DNA of 64,000 nucleotides, from NCBI GenBank assembly GCA_026413225.1, contig CM048560.1, positions 12,790,001 to 12,854,000 of the forward strand. Direction: 5' to 3'. This document shows positions 40,901-54,626 of this stretch, piece by piece (within the stretch, counting starts at the first letter, position 1; every line of letters begins with the position of its first letter). The notes below the pieces were generated by a model. It ran no database searches, was not told the DNA's origin, and saw nothing but the letters and a program-made list of their open reading frames with translations. Source of the stretch: Otis tarda (lineage: Eukaryota > Chordata > Aves > Otidiformes > Otididae). The position numbers and the translations under genes are program-made.

Positions 40901-42042
40901 AAAGATTAACCGTTGAAAAAATACTCAGAAGAGAAAGGCCCATGAGGGATGGTTGTCATTCATAGCTGGATTTAAACCCAGAACTTAATAGTGTTACTTC
41001 AGTCTGAAACTGGTTCTACTGAGCAGAAAATGTCACCATCTTAAATAAAACGTGTTCCACCAAAGCATTATCCCAGCAGTTGACTCAAATAGGAATTTTA
41101 CACTCGTCTCTGAATAATGCATTTTTTGTTGTTGTTTTTATTTCCTGGTACTCTTCCTGAATAATTAGAGCAGTTGAAAAAATGTGTGCTCTTTAGAATT
41201 GCTTTTGTATTTTTCATCCATATTGCTCCAATGATGGCAAATTTTGAAATGGACACAGAGACCCGGAATTTACAGTGTAGCAAATTTTGAAATTATTTAA
41301 ATTGTGGCTTTGTTTACATTAGGTATTTCATTGCAATGTAAGTGCAATTGACACAATTATTTCTGAGATTGTGTGTATCTTTATTATATGTGATGCAAGG
41401 GTTTATTCTGATTACTTGGTCCCTTAATCTACTGTCACCACATGAACATATTGTTTAAGTTTTCTGAAGGGAAAAGATATTAGGTGCAGAATGGATGACT
41501 TTGTGCCAGTCAGCCGTATGCTGGGGTACTTTTAAAGAAAAGCTACTGGTTTAGTTTCCTTCAAAAGGAATCCAATTGCAAGCACCAAACATGTTGCGAA
41601 AGCTGAACATGTGTTATGTAGGGACATTCAGGGCAGCTGTATCTCCTATGGATTGGAGATACTCAGAACTACAGTACTTCTCCAACTCCCTAAGATATGC
41701 ATAAACTGCATATGATGTTTTGCTGTTAGATCAGCAGTCAGCTGTGTGTTCGCATGTTCACTGAGAGCAGAACAAATCACCTAACGGCTGAAAAAATAGA
41801 CAAACACCCTTGCGCTTTGCCTGAGTTACCAAGAGCGCATGCTTCCTTTGTCTCTTAGTGGCGTTTAGTACAGCAAGCTGTGCCCCACTGAGTACTACTG
41901 CTGATGATTTCCTCAATGGCTGAACTGCTGGGTATAAATAATTTCTTATTAAATCATACCTACTGGTATATAGTGGCTGAGGACAGAATCCAGCTCTTTG
42001 GAGCTATGGGTTTGCTCTACTGTGTAGAGCTCTTGAGTCTAC

Positions 42043-42068
42043 TTGAGTAGACAACTCAGTCTACTCAA
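42043..42068. repeat. Perfect inverted repeat, 10-bp arms, 6-nt loop
   Basis: TTGAGTAGAC (42043-42052) is followed by six bases and then its exact complement GTCTACTCAA (42059-42068). A related GAGTCTACTTGAG copy lies just upstream, so the region is a small cluster of the same motif in both orientations. Confidence 0.85.
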
Positions 42069-45000
42069 AGGATAAATTATGCATTGTCATTCTCAGTTCT
42101 CCTGTCAGGTACTGGACAAGCATTGGAGGAGACATTTCTCCCAGCCTGGAGGTTACAAAAGTGATTTCCATGAAACTTCAAAACCAAGCAGTGGCAAAAT
42201 GAAAACATAAATTCAAGATTATACTGTTTCTGATCACTACCTTAGTCAATAGTTATTCCATCCAGACTTTCCCTATGCCTTTTCATCTAGTTCACTTACA
42301 AAGCTGATACATAAAGGTATTTTGACAACCAGATGTTTTGTCAGCAGCAGAGCTATGGTATGCGTCCATGAGACTGTTCTGCCTTGAAAGCAATGTTATG
42401 CCTTGTGTTAATGATATCTTTTGCAGTTGCTAGACATTTTGAGGATGAGGTAGCTTTGTCTTTGTTCAGTGTAATATACTGTACTAAGAAGTAAACAGCC
42501 CATGCAAGCTATCATTCTGTGATAACTTGAAAGCTGTGACCTGGAGCAAGGTAAACTGTATAGCTAACCAAATGCCTGGCTTGCTAAAAGGCCTTTATTT
42601 GTCTTGAAATGGGATCTGTTTGAAACACATGCTATTTCAGGTAACGCATTTAGGCTTCTGTATGCTTTGTTTTAATAATTTTGTACAAAATGGTGTTGCA
42701 CTTTACAGTGAGAGAGGGGACAGTTAAGTGAGACAGCTTGTGTGATTTTGCAAATAGAAGGCACAAAAAAACAGGTTAGATTTTTAAAATAAAACGAATT
42801 TAAGAGAACACATTTAAATTATTTTGAAAAAAGTAGGACAAGCCAGCAAACGCTGGGGAATTCAACATGAAATTTTGATTCAGATCACATGAATAATTCG
42901 TACTTCACACTCCTAGTTCAGGATAGAAGTCATGCTAAAATTCCAATCAGGACTACTATAAATTACCAAATTCTATTTCCTCCTCCTAGAAACAGCTCTG
43001 CATTTCTCTGCACCTTGTTCTTTATCTGCAATTATCTTTCTATGAGGATGTTTTCTAAACTGCTAACAACTCCTCTGTGTTGCTCAAGTTTGTGGTGGTG
43101 GTTTTTTTTTTTTTTTAAAGATTCATTTCATTGTTCTTACTCCTTAAAAATGCCAATTTAGTGAATGATTTTCATACAAGTCTTCTGTTGTTGTTCAAGC
43201 TCTCCTATCTTCCTTAGGCTTTGGTCCAGAGTGCTTTAAAGTCAATGGGAACTGCCTTGTGTTCCTCACAAGTAATTTTGTAGGTCATTAGATTTCAGTA
43301 CGTGCCACGTAACTAGAAAACTCTTGGTGTCTTGAGAAGTAGATCTGATCTCTGCGCTAGATTACTTAGTTTACTCTCCTCAATGTTGTATAATGCACTT
43401 CACATGAATGTTATCCCTCTTCATCACAGCCGTGATCTGTTTTAAAAAGATTTTGGCTTTTATATGGTGTTGTGTATGAACGTGTGGCACTGAGTTATGG
43501 CACAAAAAGTATATGGGTATGAGTTGAATGACTAGTTAATTGTATTAAATAAGGTCCTGTTGCATTAGGCAATTTTCTTACCATCAGTTCAGTTGCATAC
43601 ACTAGAGAGATAGGAACCATTACAGTTAAAAATGATAAGAAGAGAGCTCTATGGTCCCGTGTATGTTAAGAAGAAACTCTGACCATGTCCAGTAGCTCTA
43701 GCACATCTTGAAACACAAACGCCTTTGTCCATTCAGGCGCTGCACAGTTAAGTGCGTTGAACAGTACAGTGTTGCAAACCTGTCCAGGGTGTGTGGCCAC
43801 GAGACAGTTGCCTTCACTCTATGGCATTTGTGTAACAGAGCACTCCGCGAGATCTCAGCAGGGTGTCGGCATGCTACAGGGTGTTACGGGTCTCTGTGTT
43901 ACTTGGTCAGTGGGGATCTTTATCTCCTGTGTATTGGAAGTATGGAAGAAATCAATAAGAAAAGATGCTGGACTAGTATCTTTTAGTATGCTTCTCCGCA
44001 AAACATTAAGCAATGACAACCTTCTCCCGATGCTGAGAACTTTGATCTCATGAATTCCTAAGGTTTATAGATGAGGTTATGTTATGTCTCTCCATGCCCA
44101 TCAATAGGTATATGCCTATCTCTTAGCAACATGTTTGCTTTGAGTCTGTAATTGTTTAGCTGAAATGATTGATGTACATATTTCTATTTTAAGAACATGG
44201 CTTAATCTTACAGCAGCAAAATATTTAATGCTTGTGTTGTTTTACAGCAATGTTTACATTTATTCATATTTTCCTTTATACCTGAAACAGATAGGATTGC
44301 ATTCTATTATTACTATGCAGTAAAGAAATTTATAAATTCCATATTTTAAAAATCGGAGTTCTTTTTAAGTTAAAAAGACACCTTAATCAACAGTAGTATA
44401 ATCTGTGAAATATCTCGTATAATTACGATGTTAGATAACCAGACAATTTATTTTCCAGATGACAGTATGTCTGTAAGTGTCAGTTCTCCTTCTTCGTAAT
44501 TTCAACATTGTATATGCTGGCCTAATTGCCAACTGGCATGTTGAGTAGAATGTGGTTTCTGCCATCATACTGTCTCAAATACATTCAGTCCTTGAAATAA
44601 AATTAATTGTGTAGCTTTACATCATGTAATTCATGTATAACATCTTCACAAAATGTTCAAGGTTAGGAGGAAAGTTCCTTAATATGCTTAAAAAGAAAAT
44701 AACAGATTCCCTCCCCCCATTCCCTAAGCAAGAAAAGGTAAGTGAGTCAAACTTAGCCTAACTTCAGAATCAATCCAGAAAACATACAGCACATGCAGTA
44801 AGAAGCAGACTTATCTATAAAAACACCTTGAAAACAAAAATTTGGTTTATTAAGTATTATCGCTTCCCTTGCAACACTTTTTCAGTGTCGCTTTTTGAGT
44901 AAATTCCTGTTGTGCAGCATGATTTAAAACTTATTATCTTCCTTTTCACAGTTCTTTAAAGTTTATTCTATAGCTATGCACTATTAACCTAACTCCTCTT

Positions 45001-48000
45001 TGTTTATTCCTTTCAATTATGCTTTATGCTGTAGAAGAAATAAATTTTTAGTGTTGCAGATAATTTTTTTTTTAATAGACAATATGGACTTTCTGTTAGT
45101 ACTTATAAAATACGCTCTGTAAGTGTTCAGGTTAATGTAGCTTTTTCAGCAACACCAGTTTTTAAAAAACTTTCTTGTAATTTTACCTCATACATCTTTC
45201 CCACCTTATTTGATAAAGAGGTCTTTGGAAAACGTCATTCAAGTTCTAGGATTTCTATCAAAAGCTCCCCCCCCGCACCCCTGGTATCTGTGATATTTGT
45301 CTGTAGAGTTGGCTTTGCAGTCACAACCTATAAGGTTAAAAGCTCTAAACATAATCATTTATTTGAACAACACTTGGTAGTAAAAGTTCAGAATTTGTGC
45401 TGTCTGCATGTAGGTGTCCAGCGTATTGTGCATTGATGGCTTGGTTTCCAAAGCGCCATCCATCTCCTATACTTGAAATATTATATGTTGATTATGGGTT
45501 TAAGTTAAAGCCAGATTATATATCCTTCTCTTAGATAAGAAGGGAGTGGCAGTTTGCTCCAAGAAAGTCAATCCTCATCCAGGTCACACAAAAAGACTTA
45601 AGCCAAAACAGAGCTGAGCTTTATGGAGAAGACCTGCTTATGGAGACAGTAGCTTCAGTGCTATTGGACCCTGGAGAACTGTATGCTAGAGTGAAATTGT
45701 TGAAACAAAATCAAACATAGTTTATCTTCCAGTGTAACTACCTAGTACAGCTTTTTCAGAAAAGCTATTTCTGAAATGCATATTCAAACTCTGTGGAAGC
45801 TTCAGGCACTACCCCATCTTTGAGTCTACCTGAAAAATAGCATAGTATGTTTGATGGTATACTGTTTAGTGCTATAATCAAGCCAACAAGCTCCTCTGTG
45901 AAAAGGAGTCTAGCTGAGGAAACAGGACCAGAATTCACAAAGACTAACAACGTGTTCTTGACTTGGCTTGACTGGTTCGCAAATCTTCCTCTCTGTTGGC
46001 TTCAGCCTTAGTAAACTTGTTTAAAGAAAGCTCTCACTGCTGTATGATACTGGTTTTGATGCTGATGATAATGTGGTCAATTATCTGTCAGTTTTAGTAG
46101 CGACTGTTGCTACCTTGATTTCTACTTCTCCATTACTCTGTTAAGGCTGGCCATCTTTGAAATGTCCTTTTAACTTTTTATATGAATATGTCATGATTTG
46201 TTTCTGATTTCATTTACTGAGATCCATCAAATTGACAGGGAATGGAAGGAAGTATTGCTATAAATTTAGGAGTCTCTCTTTAAAACTGTTTACTATCAAA
46301 AAGCTTGTCACTGTCAGTAACATCACGAGTTCTTATGTACTAAAAGCAAGTCCTTTAAACATAATTCATATTGTTTGACAGTGACTTCACACAATTGATA
46401 TGATACTGACAACTGATTTTTGAGAAGATAAATGCTGTAATAGTTTTGCTATATGCATTAAGGACAAAACAAACTCTTAAATTTCTGATTCTTCTAATTC
46501 ACTTAAAAATAGGTAAATGAAAACTTTCACTGTAGCTCTGTCTTTGTGTCTGCCATGACCCAAGCAGACTGGCTTTTCAAAGGTCTATCAGTGATCATAT
46601 CACACAAAATATTACAGGAAAAGAAAAAAAAAAAACAAACCAGCAGTATTTTCAATGCTAAAACTGAAAGGCTATATGATGCTTTATTTGATGCTTACTA
46701 CTCATCCACATTAATGTTATCTTTACCTAAGTCATTGAATTAGGTTTTTTCCCTATGTATTGTCTGATATATGTTGTCATACTGAAGATGATAAAGATGC
46801 TTAGAGAAGTAATATTGATTATTATTTCCCATAAACATCTTGGAAACAGATACTGATTTGAGTTCTCTCAATATGTAAGTCATTAAATAGAGTGGAAAAA
46901 TTATGTCTGCTAGTGCAGTGTTTGATGCTTAATTCTGTTCCCATTCAGTTCTGAGAAAGTCTTATGTTCTTCAGCTAAAAATGGATTGGTCTTAAAATGC
47001 TGCTAAGCTTCACCACTACTGTGTTTCACTGTTAAAATATAATTTTATAGTGAGATTATCTTCCCTTTAGATTTCATCATGAAATATTTTGCCATCCAGT
47101 GGATATACTTTGTCATCTTCTCGTAGTTCAAGCTAGAAGCAGAGTTTAAAATCTATTTTGTCATGTACCACCCACTGGGAAACCCATCGAACATCATGAG
47201 AATATGATTCTGGTTTTAGGCATTTCTTTCCTGTTATTTAGCAGTCCAGGCCCCTAGCAAACTCTGGAATATTTTCCACTGTTTGAACATGCCACTTCAC
47301 TCAGTAAAGCCTTCTTAAAATTCTCAGACTTGCCAACCTGTGCATCTGAAGTATACATCTTTATGAAGGCACATCAAAATGATTGTGGATGATTTCAAAC
47401 TACATCTTGCGTTTCCATTAGGAGGCATATTTTCTCCAGATACATTTTTCTAATCCAATAAATATGTGGGCAGTACAGTGTCCATAAGCATTGACAAAGT
47501 CAAGCACCAACCCTTTAGGGCTAGAAAACCGGCAATGAAGTTTTATGTAGATTGTCCGTTTTATAGAACTGCCTGCTATTGTTTCAGTGGCAAGCTGCTG
47601 CTAGGTGAAACTGTTTCTGCACTGCAATTTCTTCCCTTCCCAGTTGTATACAGACTTTTACTTCTTTCCATTCAGTTTTGATTATAATCTGGACCTTGAA
47701 CTCATGTTGGCAACTCTGAAAATCACTTAAATAATTTAAAAGTCTATAATCACAGACACTTTTGAATGACAATGCATTTTCATTCTTCCTAAGAATTGTC
47801 AATCATTTCTGAATTAAAAATATCCTTAAGTTATCTAATCCTTCTACTGCTTGATTATTTTATCTGCTATATTTATAATTGGGCAAGCATAATACTAAGT
47901 GTAATTCCTCACTGGGGAAGTAAGTAATAAAACAGAGATCAGTCACAAAGCTGATCAGCCTAAGAAGAATGCTGCCAAAGCAGCAAATCTGGGGCTTAGC

Positions 48001-48139
48001 ATTTCAGAGTTCATTCTGGTTCTTGTCAGTCCATCTAGGGTTGCATAACAGATGATGGTACCTATGGTTTGAAATTAGAACTTTTTGTGTATCTTGTCCC
48101 CTGCAAGTCTCTATTTATGTCACGTTGCTTATCACTTTT

Positions 48140-48161
48140 CCAAAATACACATGTATTTTGG
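48140..48161. repeat. 22-bp palindrome, 10-bp arms
   Basis: CCAAAATACA is followed by two bases and its exact complement TGTATTTTGG. It has no recognisable protein-binding identity and no mobile element around it. Confidence 0.85.
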
Positions 48162-48529
48162 GTGAGAACACGAGCTATATACGATGTTCGTAGTTGTCTA
48201 AGTTTCCATGACACACTATAACAATATGAAATGGATTTGTTTCATGTCTAATTTATACTTATTTGCAATATCTTCTTCAGAAACAAGTCAATTTTCCAAA
48301 TTAAGGTTGAAAAAATTCAATTCCTCTCAAATAGATATATTGCACTGTCTGATGCTTTGTGGCATGACAGTTTTTTTGCCAGGTATAGAATGAACTGACT
48401 GCATTGGGAGCTCACTGTGAAGTGAAGGTGCTTGGCTTTTACAACTTGTTCATTACTTTCTTTTGAATCAGGCTTTTGACTGCTGACACTTTCCCTCATC
48501 AAAGTTAAAACAGTTCCCTTCCTAAATGT

Positions 48530-48675
48530 TTCCCCATCCCTGGAAATATTCAAGGCTAAATTGGATGAGGCTCTGAGCAAGATTTGGTTGGAGATGTCCC
48601 GGCTCCCTGCAGGGGGGTCAGACTGGATGGGCTTTAACAGTCCCTTCCAACTCAAACTGTTCTATGATTCTAAGT
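48530..48675 (+). mobile_element. CR1 LINE 3' UTR fragment
   Basis: The segment follows the classic avian CR1 3' end. It has CATCCCTGGAAATATTCAAG, then TTGGATGAGGCTCTGAGCAA, a region ending GCAGGGGGGTCAGACTGGAT, then CCCTTCCAACTCAAACTG, and ends with TTCTATGATTCTAAG, a remnant of the terminal octamer repeats. Only about 146 bp is certain, so it is a typical 5'-truncated copy with no coding sequence. It is one of the least worn CR1 pieces in the window, hence younger than the reverse-transcriptase fragments on the left. CR1 normally leaves no clear target-site duplication, and none is seen. Confidence 0.93.
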
Positions 48676-51473
48676 GGAAAGAATCCTCTCTGTTCATGCA
48701 TACTGGAATCAATCTACCACTTTGGGCAAAGGAACAGTCACTTTCACCTGACTCTTGGGCAGTTTAGAAAAATTCTCATCTCTGTTTTTAAAACTGTAGG
48801 TTTTTTTTTTTCCCTTGTTAAGTTGTTTATTGAAAATCACTGTCTTTTGTAGGTAAGCCAACTGTTTGTATTGTAATTGAAAACTCACCTTTTATAGTTA
48901 AATGGTGATCTGTTGGATTTCTAGATGTCTAAGAGCTGTAGGGACTAAGTGTGAAATTCCTGAGAAACATCTGCAGTGTACATGTGTCCTACGCACAGGA
49001 AATAGAGATTTAATGTATATATGATATTGCTAGATGCATCCTACATTGTGTGGTTTGCTGTGAATAAACTGCTAGTGAAGGGCTTGTTTGCATACTGAGG
49101 ACCTACTAGTTTTTGGCAGTATTAACTTGTAATTCATGTTGAAATTCATCGTAGGTTCGAGTATATGGTGCTGGTTACAGAAGAGGAATTGGAAGCAATT
49201 CTTGTGTAGTTATATTATTTCTGGATTGTTAGACCTCTATCATATTTCCATGTAAGAATTTAAAAAAGAATAATTTGAGGTACCAGTTCTTTAATTGGAA
49301 TGGTTTTAAAATAGAAAAATTAGTGACTCTGTCTTCAGCCGGGGTACATTACACACTCCAAATGTTACGTAAGCTTGGTGAATACATGATCTTTGCAAGA
49401 AAAACATATGGTAGTTTGATAAATGGTATCTGTGAAAACACTAGATGACCAACATCCATATGTATTTACTGTTCTGTAGTATTGCCAGTCCCAAACATTT
49501 CAAATATATAAATTATTTCTTAATATCAAACACAATGTTTTTAAAAAGAAAATAGTATTTCTTTTTTTTTTTCTGCTGCTAGCCCATGCATTATGTACTG
49601 CACAAAGGAGATAATATTTTTAATGAAAGGGAGACATTAGAAGCTGCATCTAAAAGTATCAAATCAAATTTCAGGTACCACCAGAGTGGCACTAAAATTG
49701 TAAAACCTGGCCTAACTGTTAAGTAAGACTCTCATTTGTTATGTTTGGAAAATTGAGTATAGTGATGAAATTACAGCATAACTAATTACGGTTTCTGATT
49801 TTCCTGAAGAAATTGATAAGTTCAGAGTTTAATTTTTTCCCCTTTATTATAAAATGCTCAATAGTATTTTCAAACTAGGATCCCTAAAATTAGAATTCTA
49901 AACAGAACAGGTAAATGAGATATTGCAGGATGGAGGTATGGGTTGGCACTTCCAGGAGATTGTCTGCATACTTTGATAGAGTCATTTGAAAGCTGAATAA
50001 TTAAGTGGCACTCATCTGGTCCAGTGTCAGAATTGCATCAGGTTAGCAGGACTCGTTCACATTCTGAGTAACTCCAAGCATGGTGACTTCACGTGTCTCT
50101 GGGCCAATATTTACGGTCATAGAGCAAGATTAATGTGAGTGTGACTCTAGTTTTATGTAGAAATGCCCAGCCTACCTGATACTACAAGCTGTCTGCAAAA
50201 TGTTTTTGGAGACTGCATGACGTATGATGCCACCTCAGTCTGAGAGCAGTATTTTGAACCAGATCACATGTGGAACTTTGATTCCCACCACACTGGGATG
50301 GCTGGATAGATGTGTACCAGGATAAATCCATAGACTGAAGAGTCACAGCTGCTGGGTTTCACAGCTAGTATTTGCTTTACCAAGAATCCAAATCTGTGCC
50401 AGCAGAGTGGTGTGATAACGGCACAGCGTTGATGTGGCAGTGTGGTACTTAAACTGCCCAAGAGCTGTACAGCCTCGGCTGCCTTGCAGTCAAAGCAACT
50501 GCTTCTGAGGAAGGTTAAGGATGAATTTTGAATTTGTAGGGTGCTGCTTGAGATCATGAGCTTCATTGTACGATGGAGTTATCTCTGATATTTATAACAG
50601 GAAGTTTTTCTATTGTTTATTGTGGGTTATCACCCAAATGGGTGTCTCCATATTCAAAAATTTTAGTGTAGCTTACTGATCTAGGTCAGGGATCTCAAGG
50701 CTCAAGAAAAAAAATTTGGCTGTGTAATATTTAAATTGAGAAGCTTGTGCATGGTTATGTAATTGTTTAAATTAAAGGTGTTGTTACTTTAAATGGAAAG
50801 AAAACAAAAATATATAAGATAATGTTTTGGCCTCATTAAAATCAATCAGAATTTTCTATGAATTTACTTCTTGTTTTTTTCAAGGATTTTATCTGTAATA
50901 CTGGAGTAAAACACAATCCAGAGGCATAAAATCCAGTCTCCAGACTATTACCTTTGGGGTAAAGGGAAGTTACAAAACAAAGCCAAAGATGATAAAAGGT
51001 AGAACTTTGTTAGAGTTAAAAAGGAAGGAGACATTTACTAAGAAGCAAGGGCCATAATAATAAAAAAGCAGGTTCTTTCTAACTCCAGTGTGCTTTAGAG
51101 CCAGCCTTCTTTCCAATGTAAAGACTGCATGTTGTGTGTAGAAAAGGATTTCAGGAATAGACTTTGAATAAAGTCCTAAGCCTCCTTTCTCCAGAAAGCA
51201 TTAAGCACAAGGTGTTAAGAAGAAAACACATTTTTAAAATGGAAAAATGCTTTGCAGACAGGTGTATCTCAAAAGAAAGTCCATTATGACCTGAAAAAGG
51301 ATTAGCAATTATTTATAGATAGTAAAGTATTTGTCATGCTGTTACTAGAAATTACTTTGTGGAAAAAAAAAAAAAGCTCTTTTGAACTATGGATATGAGA
51401 GACAAAATTAAAATGCAGTTCAAGTATATTTTTGGTTTTGCACCTGCTGTATTTTGAGCCAACCTGCAGCAAA

Positions 51474-51497
51474 ATATATATATATATATATATATAT
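51474..51497. repeat. (AT)12 microsatellite
   Basis: Twelve uninterrupted AT units lie in otherwise non-repetitive sequence. The tract is self-complementary and likely to vary in length between individuals. Confidence 0.95.
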
Positions 51498-52100
51498 GGT
51501 AAAATAGTTCATGTGACAATATTTGTGAATTTTAATGACAGCTTCAGGGTTTTCATGACCTATCAGCTCTGGAAATAATACTGCTGGTTTGTGAAAATTT
51601 TCAGTAAAAATCATATGATAATAATGGTGAGCTATCTGTAGAAATAGAAAATTTATTAAAGACTTATGAAATGTTAAGCACTGACCTTGGTAAAATTAAG
51701 GCTTTTGGCCCCAGATGGAGAGATTTTCAGTGATTCAAAGCAATAACTGTTAGACAAATACAGTGTAGTTTACAGCTATAATTTGAAAACAGCATGTGGC
51801 AGATTGGTGTAATTTATGCCAAAGTGTGTTTTTATTGCATAACTTAGTACTCTTTCTAGTGGGAGCCAAGAATATAACCTCCATAGGTACTACTGAAAGT
51901 CCAAGTAGTTTCCTATCAATTTTCTTAGGTAAGTAAATAGCTTTGTAACTCTGACCCATTAGATGCTATTGTCTTGTGACCAGGCAAACACTCTCTTCTT
52001 TTTGAGGGTGAGTGTGTTTGTGTATGTTAATGACAAAAATAAATGAGAAGGTTGGAGATTCTCTTAGGAGAGAATTTCCTCCCAAAAAGGTTCATGGCAG

Positions 52101-52204
52101 GTGTTTGGGTGATTACTGAGTTGTGTGGGGTTTTTCTGGAAGTTGGTGTTAGTGGTTTGTTTTTGTTGTGTTTGTTGATTTGGGGTGGTGTTTTGGTTTT
52201 TTTT
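52101..52204. repeat. G/T-skewed low-complexity stretch
   Basis: About 104 bp on the + strand is built almost entirely from G and T, with only isolated A or C, as GTTT, GGTG and TTTTGG units. The minus strand is correspondingly A/C-rich. It looks like an irregular low-complexity tract rather than a clean tandem repeat. Confidence 0.8.
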
Positions 52205-54626
52205 CCCTACAAAGAAACCAACGGAATAGAGCTGTTCATTTTGAAAGAAAAGATTTGCCACAGCAGACAATGATTTTCTTGTATTTGTTGTTAGGAAAGC
52301 GCTTGTCTTCAGAGAAATAACTGATGCCAAGAGTATTTTGAAAGTCAGTCGTAGATTGCTACTGACATTAGGTAAAAGAACACTTCTGGATCAATGGCGA
52401 GGTGTCACATGACTCCCACGCAATCACATTGACTCTTTAAAATGCTCGTCCATATTCTTTTCTGTGGAAGGAAAATTCTCTGTCAACTTTTGTATTGGGC
52501 CTCTAAATCCTTCAGAGCTGTCCTTGCTTTGTTTGATCTTGAAAATTAACCAGCGCAGTGAAAGGAAAGTTTGGCTCTGAAGAAACTGAAGTTGGTCTTG
52601 AATTGAGCTGAATAGTCAGACATTTTCTTCACCAGCCACTGAAGTTCTTAGGCAGTAGAGTGAAAAAAGTCTCATGGGCAAATAAATAACCTTTCTTAGT
52701 AATCAAAGGTGTGAAAAAGGACTTTGCTTACCAGAGATGTAACAAATCTGTTTGTAGTATACTGTGCACTGCTGTCAATAAGCAGCTGCAGCTCATTACA
52801 TTGGTGTATTCCTTAATACTCTGCAGCATGTTTTCAAACAAAATCCGGTCAATTATTGTAGATAGATTTATTGCGAACATGTGGAATAGTCAACAAAATA
52901 TTATTCTCTCAGATGAATGAACATACTTTAATTGACTTGAAAATCTATGTTTCGATCAGCAAAGAATAATCAGGGGTACTTTGCTTATGGAATGTTACCT
53001 ATTTAATTTCTTTTGTTATTAATAGTAGTGTCTTTGAACAGTTAATTAAAAATTGCTTGAGGTATTCAAAGGGAACAAAATACAGCCCTGATTTTATGAC
53101 AGCAGTCACTTTTAGAAGTGTAAGCTAATGTTTCCATTAAAATGGGACTAAATATGGCACTTCTTTTAAAAGAACTGATGTATAGTAGAAATCCTATGCA
53201 TATTTTTCTCTAGAATAAGTGGTTTAATTCACACATTCAAGAAAACGTGGGAAATTAATGGCACAATTCAGAACTGGACCTATATTTAGGCCGTTGTATT
53301 ATTTGGTGACCTGTTCTTTTCTCCAATAAGTGACTGTTTCATTCTGTTCTAATTTTCAAAAATTCTTACTGTAATAAATTCCAGGCTTTTAACACCAGAT
53401 CCATATCATTAGCTTTAGAATCTGCCTCAGATTTAAATAAATAAATATGAACTCTTCTGTATTCCTGAAAAGTGAAATTAACAAGAATTTATTGTCAATT
53501 GCTGGTGAAAACAGTGAAGTTAGATGGTTTATATGGTTGCATTTTGCTGGTAGATCTGTTCCCATCTTCCTTAGAGTTGGGCAGGCGTCTGCTGTTGCAC
53601 AATAGTAGTTCTTCCCTGTGAAGCTCTAATAGCAATAGATTACTTAGTGATGGAAATAGGTTACTTAGCAACAGATAATATCCAGAGCATCATTGTATGG
53701 AGCATGGACAAGGCAGGACAAGCTGCTAACCAAAACTGGTCTCAAAACAGAGTGCTTTACAAGTTGTTGAAATAACATTTTCTGTTTTGTTTTGGGGTTT
53801 TTTTGGTGGTAGAGATATGGAGGATTTTGAACTAAAAATTAAAATATTAAAATGCTTGTTTGTGCCATTATCACTTTTTCATATTAATTAAAAAATTTAC
53901 CAAATACATTTCAGCAAAATATTTTCACTTATTTTAGTCTGGTTTTTTTTTAACGTAAGGTAATACCCTTGAATCCTATATGCTTTTTCTCTCTGCTTTT
54001 CATATAGACATTGCAGTCTTTCACACAATTCTAAATAAAATGGACTGTGACTTTGATTTAATTACTTTAATGAAAAACCACAGGATTACCAGAAAAAAAA
54101 TAGTTAATTTTATTAATGTTCTATTTAAATTTTTCGAAGCAGAACTTAATTAACATGTAACTAAACTAAGTAAAGAGGTACTCATTTATTTCAGGAAAAT
54201 CTGTTTGGTAGCACTAATCTGAAAGTAGAATGACATACAGAATGCATGGACAACAGGAGAGAAAAATGGACATTTTTTTATTTTCCTATAAGTATACTTC
54301 CTCATACATCTAAGAATGAGTAAAATGAATGAAAGGAAGCATTTTATGAAGCTGAAAACAAAGGCAGTGAAGTCTTTTAAGCTGGCTCCAAGCAAAGTGG
54401 AAAGATAAAAATGGAAGTAATAGAATTGCTTTGAAGAGTGGCTAGGAGATTAAAGCAGAAGAGAAAAACTCTGTTTAGAACACAAAGAAAGATGAAATTC
54501 TGGGGCTTAAGTTTCTAAAGTATTGGCTAAAACAAAAAAAAAATTGGTAACTTTAATATATAAAATTGTATCTGGAAAAGACATATTTTAATAGTCTGTA
54601 GAAATACTATCTGTTACATTCTTTTA

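Larger units (their letters stand above)
37992..48529. other. Unannotated AT-rich DNA
   Basis: No gene or element was recognised. Notable small items are a perfect 10-bp-arm hairpin at 42043-42068, a 15-T run near 43102-43116, and a CpG-bearing, less AT-rich patch at about 43700-44050 with two overlapping + frames of 92 and 98 codons. There is also a minus frame at 38928-39239 (103 codons). None carries a recognisable domain or splice context, apart from the weak case at 39616 discussed in the findings. Confidence 0.5.

Noticed and set aside
43708-44053. Two overlapping + frames (92 and 98 codons) in a CpG-bearing patch
   Set aside because: Both frames are open in the same DNA, neither shows a domain and no splice sites bracket them.
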